Origin: Paracidovorax sp031843945
GTDB lineage: Bacteria; Pseudomonadota; Gammaproteobacteria; Burkholderiales; Burkholderiaceae_C
NCBI RefSeq assembly: GCF_031843945.1
Contig: NZ_JAVTJJ010000002.1
Coordinates: 496,001 to 560,000, forward strand
Direction of reading: 5' to 3'
Length of the DNA stretch: 64,000 nucleotides
Notes under the pieces: model-generated
Seen by the model: only the letters and a program-made list of their open reading frames with translations
What the model was told of the DNA's origin: nothing
Database searches by the model: none
Made by a program: the position numbers and the translations under genes
Shown here: piece after piece, positions 59,615 through 64,000 of the stretch
Position numbering within the stretch: position 1 is the stretch's first letter
How the letters are laid out: each line of letters opens with the position of its first letter

Positions 59615-61545
59615 CGACCACGCCCCCGGAAGCCAACCCGCCTTCCCTGCCTTCATCGACGGCGGACGCGCGCAAGCTGGGCGAGCCAGCGCTGCCGCTG
59701 GCCGACGCCGTGCGCGGGCTGGCAGGCGAGCCCATGGCGCGCCCGGGCAGCTTCGCACCGCCCATCGAGGGATCGCTGAAGCTGGGCATGATCGGCAATT
59801 GCTCCATCAGCGCGCTGGTGGATGCGCATGGGCAGATCGTATGGTCGTGCATGCCGCGCTTCGACGGCGATCCCGTCTTCAACGCATTGATCCAGCCGGG
59901 CGACCAGGGCAGCCGATTCGCCATCGAGTTGGAAAACCAGGTCGAGAGCCGCCAGTGGTACGAGCCCAACACGGCTGTGCTGCGCACGCAACTGACCGAC
60001 CAGGCCGGCAACATCGTCGAAATTACCGACTTTGCACCGCGCTTCTACGCCCGATCGCGGTTCTTTCGGCCCATGCTGCTGGTGCGCCGCGTGCGCCCGG
60101 TCAAGGGATCGCCGCGTATCCGCGTGACGGCCAACGTGCGCTACGGCTGGGGCAGCGAACAGCCCGAGATCACCCGGGGCAGCAACCACGTGCGCTTTGT
60201 GGGCGCGGCGCTGACCTTGCGGCTGAACACCGATGCGCCGCTGTCGCACGTGCTGTCGGGCCAGCCCTTCGTGCTGTCCCGCGAATACAACTTTCTGCTG
60301 GGCGCCGACGAGGCGCTGCCCGCCGGCATTGCCGACACCGCGCGCTCTTACGAGCAGGACACCGTCGCCTACTGGCGGCAGTGGACGCAGCGCCTGACAC
60401 TGCCGCTGGAATGGCAGGAGGCGGTGATCCGCGCGGCCATCACGCTGAAACTATCGCTGTACGAAGACACCGGCGCCATCGTGGCCGCCATGACGACGAG
60501 CATTCCTGAATCGGCCCACAGCGGCCGTAACTGGGACTACCGCTACTGCTGGCTGCGCGACGCGTTCTTTGTGGTGCGCGCGCTCAACAGCCTGTCGGAA
60601 ACCGCCACCATGGAAGATTACTTGCGCTGGCTGAGCAGTGTGGTGGCCGAGGCGAGCGAGGGGCACATCCAGCCGCTGTACGGCATTGGCCTGGAGCACG
60701 AGCTGCCTGAATTCTTCGTGCCCCACCTTGACGGCTACCGCGGTATGGGCCCGGTGCGCGTCGGCAACCAGGCGGCAGAGCATTTTCAGCACGACGTATA
60801 CGGCAACATCATTCTGGGCGCGGCGCAGGCCTTTCACGACAAGCGCCTGCTGCACCCCGCGGGCGCTGCCGAGTTCACCCGCATGGAGCAGATCGGCGAG
60901 CTGGCAGTGCGCGTGTACGGCACGCCTGATGCCGGCATGTGGGAACTGCGCACCCGCGCCCGTGTGCACACGTCCTCCGCACTGATGAGCTGGGCCGCGT
61001 GCGACCGGCTGGCCAAAATCGCAGCCCGCCTGCAGTTATCCGACCGGGCCGATTATTGGTTGGCGCACGCCACCCGCATGCGCGAGGAAATTCTCGCCCG
61101 GTCGTGGAGTGACAAGCGCCAGGCGTTTGCTGAGAGCTTCGGCGGCCACGAACTGGACGCGAGCGTACTGCTGATGGCCGAGGTCGGCCTGATCGACCCG
61201 CGCGACCCGCGCTTCGTGAGCACGGTGGACGCCATGGAAGTCTCGCTCTGCGACGGCCCCTACATGCGCCGTTACGAGGCTGCCGACGATTTCGGCAAGC
61301 CCGATACCGCCTTCAACATCTGCACCTTCTGGCGCATCGACGCACTGGCCCGCATCGGCCGGCGCAGCCAGGCGCGCGAGATATTCGAGGCCATGCTGGC
61401 CGCCCGCAACCCGCTGGGCCTGCTGTCGGAAGACACGCACTCCGAAACCGGCGAGATGTGGGGCAACTTTCCGCAAACCTATTCGATGGTGGGCATCATC
61501 AATGCCGCCATGCGCCTTTCAGCTCCTTGGGACAGTGTCATATGA
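59611..61545 (+). CDS. Glycoside hydrolase family 15 protein (glucoamylase/trehalase-like)
   Basis: The start at 59611 gives 644 residues. An N-terminal tail of about 45 low-complexity residues leads to the trehalase-like N domain (GSLKLGMIGNCSISALVDAH, WSCMPRFDGDPVFNALI), then the (alpha/alpha)6 GH15 catalytic domain (SGRNWDYRYCWLRDAFFVVR, and GEMWGNFPQTYSMVGIINAA near the end). GH15 proteins of this type hydrolyse glucosidic bonds; some are trehalases in mycobacteria and Actinobacteria. No signal peptide is visible, so it acts in the cytosol. ATGA overlaps join it to both otsB and otsA. Confidence 0.9.
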   Translation: MTTTPPEANPPSLPSSTADARKLGEPALPLADAVRGLAGEPMARPGSFAPPIEGSLKLGMIGNCSISALVDAHGQIVWSCMPRFDGDPVFNALIQPGDQGSRFAIELENQVESRQWYEPNTAVLRTQLTDQAGNIVEITDFAPRFYARSRFFRPMLLVRRVRPVKGSPRIRVTANVRYGWGSEQPEITRGSNHVRFVGAALTLRLNTDAPLSHVLSGQPFVLSREYNFLLGADEALPAGIADTARSYEQDTVAYWRQWTQRLTLPLEWQEAVIRAAITLKLSLYEDTGAIVAAMTTSIPESAHSGRNWDYRYCWLRDAFFVVRALNSLSETATMEDYLRWLSSVVAEASEGHIQPLYGIGLEHELPEFFVPHLDGYRGMGPVRVGNQAAEHFQHDVYGNIILGAAQAFHDKRLLHPAGAAEFTRMEQIGELAVRVYGTPDAGMWELRTRARVHTSSALMSWAACDRLAKIAARLQLSDRADYWLAHATRMREEILARSWSDKRQAFAESFGGHELDASVLLMAEVGLIDPRDPRFVSTVDAMEVSLCDGPYMRRYEAADDFGKPDTAFNICTFWRIDALARIGRRSQAREIFEAMLAARNPLGLLSEDTHSETGEMWGNFPQTYSMVGIINAAMRLSAPWDSVI

Positions 61546-62978
61546 GCCGACTCGTCGTCATCTCCAACCGCTTGGCCGACCCCCGCAAGCCCGCCGCCGG
61601 CGGCCTGGCCGTGGCGTTGGGCGAAACCCTCAACCAGACCGGCGGCCTCTGGTTCGGCTGGAGCGGCACCGTCACCGAAGACGGACTGCCCGGCGAAGGC
61701 ACGCTGCACACCCGCCAGGCCGGCAACGTCACCCTGGCCACCGTGGACTTGTGCCGCGAAGACCACGACAGCTATTACTACGGCTACAGCAACAGCGTGC
61801 TGTGGCCGGTCTTCCACTACCGACTAGACCTGGCCGACTTCAACGCCAGCTACATCGCCGGCTACCGGCGTGTGAACCAGATGTTCGCGCGCAAGCTGCT
61901 GCCGTTGCTGAAAGACGATGACATCATTTGGGTGCACGACTACCACCTGATTCCGCTGGCGGCCGAATTGCGCGCGCTGGGCTGCCGCCAGAAGATCGGG
62001 TTCTTTCTGCACATTCCGGTGCCGCCGCCGCTCATCATGGCCGCCATTCCGCAGCATGAATGGCTGATGCGATCGTTCTTCGCGTACGACTTGGTGGGCT
62101 TGCAGAGCGAGGCCGACGTGGCGCACTTCACCCGCTATCTGGACAAGGAAGCCGAGGCGAAGACGGTGGGCGCACAACGCCTGCGCGCCTTCGGGGCCAC
62201 GGTGCAGGTGGCGTCGTTTCCCATCGGCATCGATGTGGACGAATTTTCACGGCTGGCGGCTGCGCCCGAGTCGATGGACACCTTCCACGCCATACGCGAC
62301 GAGTATTCGCGCCGCCGCCTGTTGCTGGGCATCGACCGGCTGGACTATTCCAAGGGCATTCCGCAGCGCGTGCGCGCCTTCCGCGAGCTGCTGTCGCGCT
62401 ACCCCGAAAACCAGCACAGCGCCACGCTGATCATGATCGCCTCGCCTTCGCGCGACACCGTGAATGCGTATGCCGACCTACGCACCGAACTCGAAGGCCT
62501 GTGCGGCGCCATCAACGGCGACTTCGGCGACCTGGACTGGATGCCGCTGCGCTACATCCACCGCACCGTCGCCCGCAAGCGCGTGCCTGGCCTGTGCCGC
62601 GCGGCCGCCGTCGGGCTGGTAACGCCACTGCGCGACGGCATGAACCTGGTCGCCAAGGAATACGTGGCCGCGCAAGATCCGGAAGACCCCGGCGTTTTGG
62701 TGCTGTCGCGCTTTGCCGGTGCGGCAGAGCAGATGAAAGAAGCGCTGCTGGTCAACCCGTACGACACACAGGGCATGGCCGACACCATCCAGACCGCCCT
62801 GCAGATGCCGCTCAAGGAACGCCAGCGCCGTCACCAGCTGTTGATGGAGCGCATTCGGGGGCACGACGTGCACTGGTGGCGCAAGACCTATCTGGCCGCG
62901 CTGGAAGAATCCGGAGAGCCCGACGACCGCAGCCATCTAGCGACGGGTGGCAGTGCGGTGGCGACCATGGGCGGCTGA
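61542..62978 (+). CDS. otsA: Trehalose-6-phosphate synthase OtsA
   Basis: OtsA (GT20) joins UDP-glucose (or another NDP-glucose) and glucose-6-phosphate. The start at 61542 overlaps the GH15 stop by ATGA and gives 478 residues. Motifs are the N-terminal loop SNRLADPRKPAAGGLAVAL, WFGWSG, IIWVHDYHLIPLAAEL, GIDRLDYSKGIPQRV and PLRDGMNLVAKEYVAAQ. With otsB in the same transcript the cell can make trehalose for osmotic or desiccation protection. Confidence 0.96.
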   Translation: MSRLVVISNRLADPRKPAAGGLAVALGETLNQTGGLWFGWSGTVTEDGLPGEGTLHTRQAGNVTLATVDLCREDHDSYYYGYSNSVLWPVFHYRLDLADFNASYIAGYRRVNQMFARKLLPLLKDDDIIWVHDYHLIPLAAELRALGCRQKIGFFLHIPVPPPLIMAAIPQHEWLMRSFFAYDLVGLQSEADVAHFTRYLDKEAEAKTVGAQRLRAFGATVQVASFPIGIDVDEFSRLAAAPESMDTFHAIRDEYSRRRLLLGIDRLDYSKGIPQRVRAFRELLSRYPENQHSATLIMIASPSRDTVNAYADLRTELEGLCGAINGDFGDLDWMPLRYIHRTVARKRVPGLCRAAAVGLVTPLRDGMNLVAKEYVAAQDPEDPGVLVLSRFAGAAEQMKEALLVNPYDTQGMADTIQTALQMPLKERQRRHQLLMERIRGHDVHWWRKTYLAALEESGEPDDRSHLATGGSAVATMGG

Positions 62979-63050
62979 CTCCCGCTTGTTGCCCACCGGC
63001 CTCAGGCCTGCGATCCATGCGGCCGCGCAGTGCCGGTCGGTGAAGAAAAG

Positions 63051-63124
63051 TCCGTTCGGGCTGAGCCTGTCGAAGACAGGGCAGGCCTATGGGAAAGCCC
63101 TTCGACAGGCTCAGGGCGAACGGA
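63051..63124. repeat. Long inverted repeat downstream of otsA
   Basis: The left arm TCCGTTCGGGCTGAGCCTG TCGAAG (63051-63075) pairs with CTTCGACAGGCTCAGGGCG AACGGA (63100-63124); 23 of 25 positions match, around a 24-nt loop. GAGCCTGTCGAAG is the core of a very common intergenic repeat in proteobacteria. Here it lies between convergent otsA and the ROK kinase gene, where it could act as a two-way terminator or transcript protector. Confidence 0.88.
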
Positions 63125-63177
63125 TTTAGCTGACTGGCATATGCGCGACCCCCCGGCTCTTTCCTTTCGGGGCGTGC

Positions 63178-64000
63178 CTAGTGCACCAGCGCCAGTGCGG
63201 CGTAGTCACCCACCTTGTCGCCCAGCCCGGCAGGCACCAACCGCACGCCATCAGTCAGCGCGGGCAGGCGACTAGACACTTCCTGCTGCAGAAGCGGCAG
63301 CAACAATTCGCGGTTGTTCCAGAAGACGGCTCCACCCAGGCTGATGCGCTGCAAATCCATCAGCGCCACCAGGTTGTAGAGCATGCGGCCCAGCACGCGG
63401 CAGAGCTCATCGACCACCACCATGGCGGCAGCGTCGCCGCCGGCAGCCGCGCGCATCAGCGTGCCGGCATCGGCCCAGCCGCCTTCGGCAAACCGCCGCT
63501 GCACTGCATTGCCGGCCACCAGCGCTTCCACGTCGCCGAAGTTGCCGCAGCCGCACAGCAGGCCCAGCGGGTCGTCCGATGCGAAGGTATGCCCCGCGTG
63601 GCCGGCGTTGCCGTTCTTGCCGCGCAGCACCCGGCCATCCACGCACAGGCCCGCACCCACGCCGGTGCTCCAGGTGACGAACGCGCAATGGTCCAGCCCT
63701 TGCAGTGCGCCCCAGATGCGCTCGGCCTCCAGCGCCGCCACCGCGTCGTTTTCCACTCGCAGCTGCTTGAAGCGCTCGCGCAAGGGAGCCTCCAGCGGCA
63801 CTGAAATCCAGTCGTTGCCCAGGCCCCGCGCGGGGCCAGCCATGCCGCCGCAGATGTTGGGGTTGCTCACTTCCACCAAGCCATCGACGAACAGAAATGG
63901 CCCGCATGACGAAACACCGGCCTGTGTGACGCTGGCCGGGTCGATGCGCTGCTCCGCACACACCTCGTCCACCAGCCGCAGAATCTGCCGCGCCAGCGCG
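63178..64000 (-). CDS. ROK-family sugar kinase, 5' end outside window
   Basis: The frame is open to the right edge, so the start is missing. ROK motifs are visible: TWSTGVGAGLCVDGRVLRGK (DxGxG-type loop), NGNAGHAGHTF and the zinc-binding region CGCGNFGDVEALVAG, where the third cysteine of the usual CxCGxxGCxE pattern is replaced by Asp. GGAVFWNNRELLLPLLQQEV near the end is the second phosphate-binding block. Members phosphorylate glucose, fructose or N-acetylsugars, or are repressors; the lack of visible helix-turn-helix here cannot be judged because the N terminus is missing. Confidence 0.85.
   Translation of the reverse strand, partial: ALARQILRLVDEVCAEQRIDPASVTQAGVSSCGPFLFVDGLVEVSNPNICGGMAGPARGLGNDWISVPLEAPLRERFKQLRVENDAVAALEAERIWGALQGLDHCAFVTWSTGVGAGLCVDGRVLRGKNGNAGHAGHTFASDDPLGLLCGCGNFGDVEALVAGNAVQRRFAEGGWADAGTLMRAAAGGDAAAMVVVDELCRVLGRMLYNLVALMDLQRISLGGAVFWNNRELLLPLLQQEVSSRLPALTDGVRLVPAGLGDKVGDYAALALVH

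Overview
The window is about two-thirds G+C, densely coded chromosomal DNA from a betaproteobacterium, most likely of the family Comamonadaceae (Acidovorax/Variovorax-like). The evidence is the gene content and order (hslV-hslU directly before a complete division and cell wall cluster, a Bug-type solute receptor with an IclR regulator, the betaproteobacterial DksA type) and a family of short AGCGCTT/AAGCGCT palindromes that I associate with that family. I saw no rRNA, tRNA, CRISPR array, phage or intact insertion sequence. Nearly all of it is core genome.

Layout. 1-6 kb: the end of an amidase gene, rodA, a small esterase, a decayed tricarboxylate transport locus (broken tctA meeting a headless sensor kinase) and a PglL/Wzy-type ligase. 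6-16 kb: RNase II-like exoribonuclease, TonB-like protein, aroE, mtgA, an IclR regulator with a Bug receptor, an acyltransferase with cdsA, ruvC and an RcnB-like protein. 16-22 kb: two divergent chemoreceptors, then thiC behind a TPP riboswitch. 22-41 kb: a complete dcw cluster on the minus strand, read from high to low coordinates as mraZ-rsmH-ftsL-ftsI-murE-murF-mraY-murD-ftsW-murG-murC-ddl-ftsQ-ftsA-ftsZ-lpxC. Most neighbours overlap by ATGA. The only real break between rsmH and ftsA is a 79-bp hairpin-rich gap between ftsW and murG. 41-49 kb: hslU, hslV, a STAS-domain protein, dksA, a CobW-type GTPase and rlmI, all on the minus strand. 49-57 kb: a metallo-hydrolase, a Fur-type TonB receptor with its PKHD hydroxylase partner, a lytic transglycosylase divergent from 5-formyl-THF cyclo-ligase, a glutathione transferase and a NIPSNAP protein. 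57-64 kb: cca, a three-gene trehalose operon (otsB, GH15, otsA) and an incomplete ROK kinase.

The most unusual signal crosses gene boundaries. A bipartite palindromic repeat of about 57 bp occurs in four intergenic spaces. Clearly related sequence also sits in frame inside at least six genes or gene ends (RNB exoribonuclease, aroE, murC/ddl junction, murD, rlmI, cca), with a weaker seventh in murG. There it brings A+T-rich rare codons (TTA, CTA, ATA, AGA) into otherwise G+C-rich genes. Other points of interest are a four-copy, 10-bp-phased MraZ operator over the mraZ promoter, a perfect 20-bp inverted repeat that encodes the end of FtsW, the deletion scar at the tct locus, and a DksA that has kept one of four zinc-finger cysteines next to a histidine-rich CobW GTPase.
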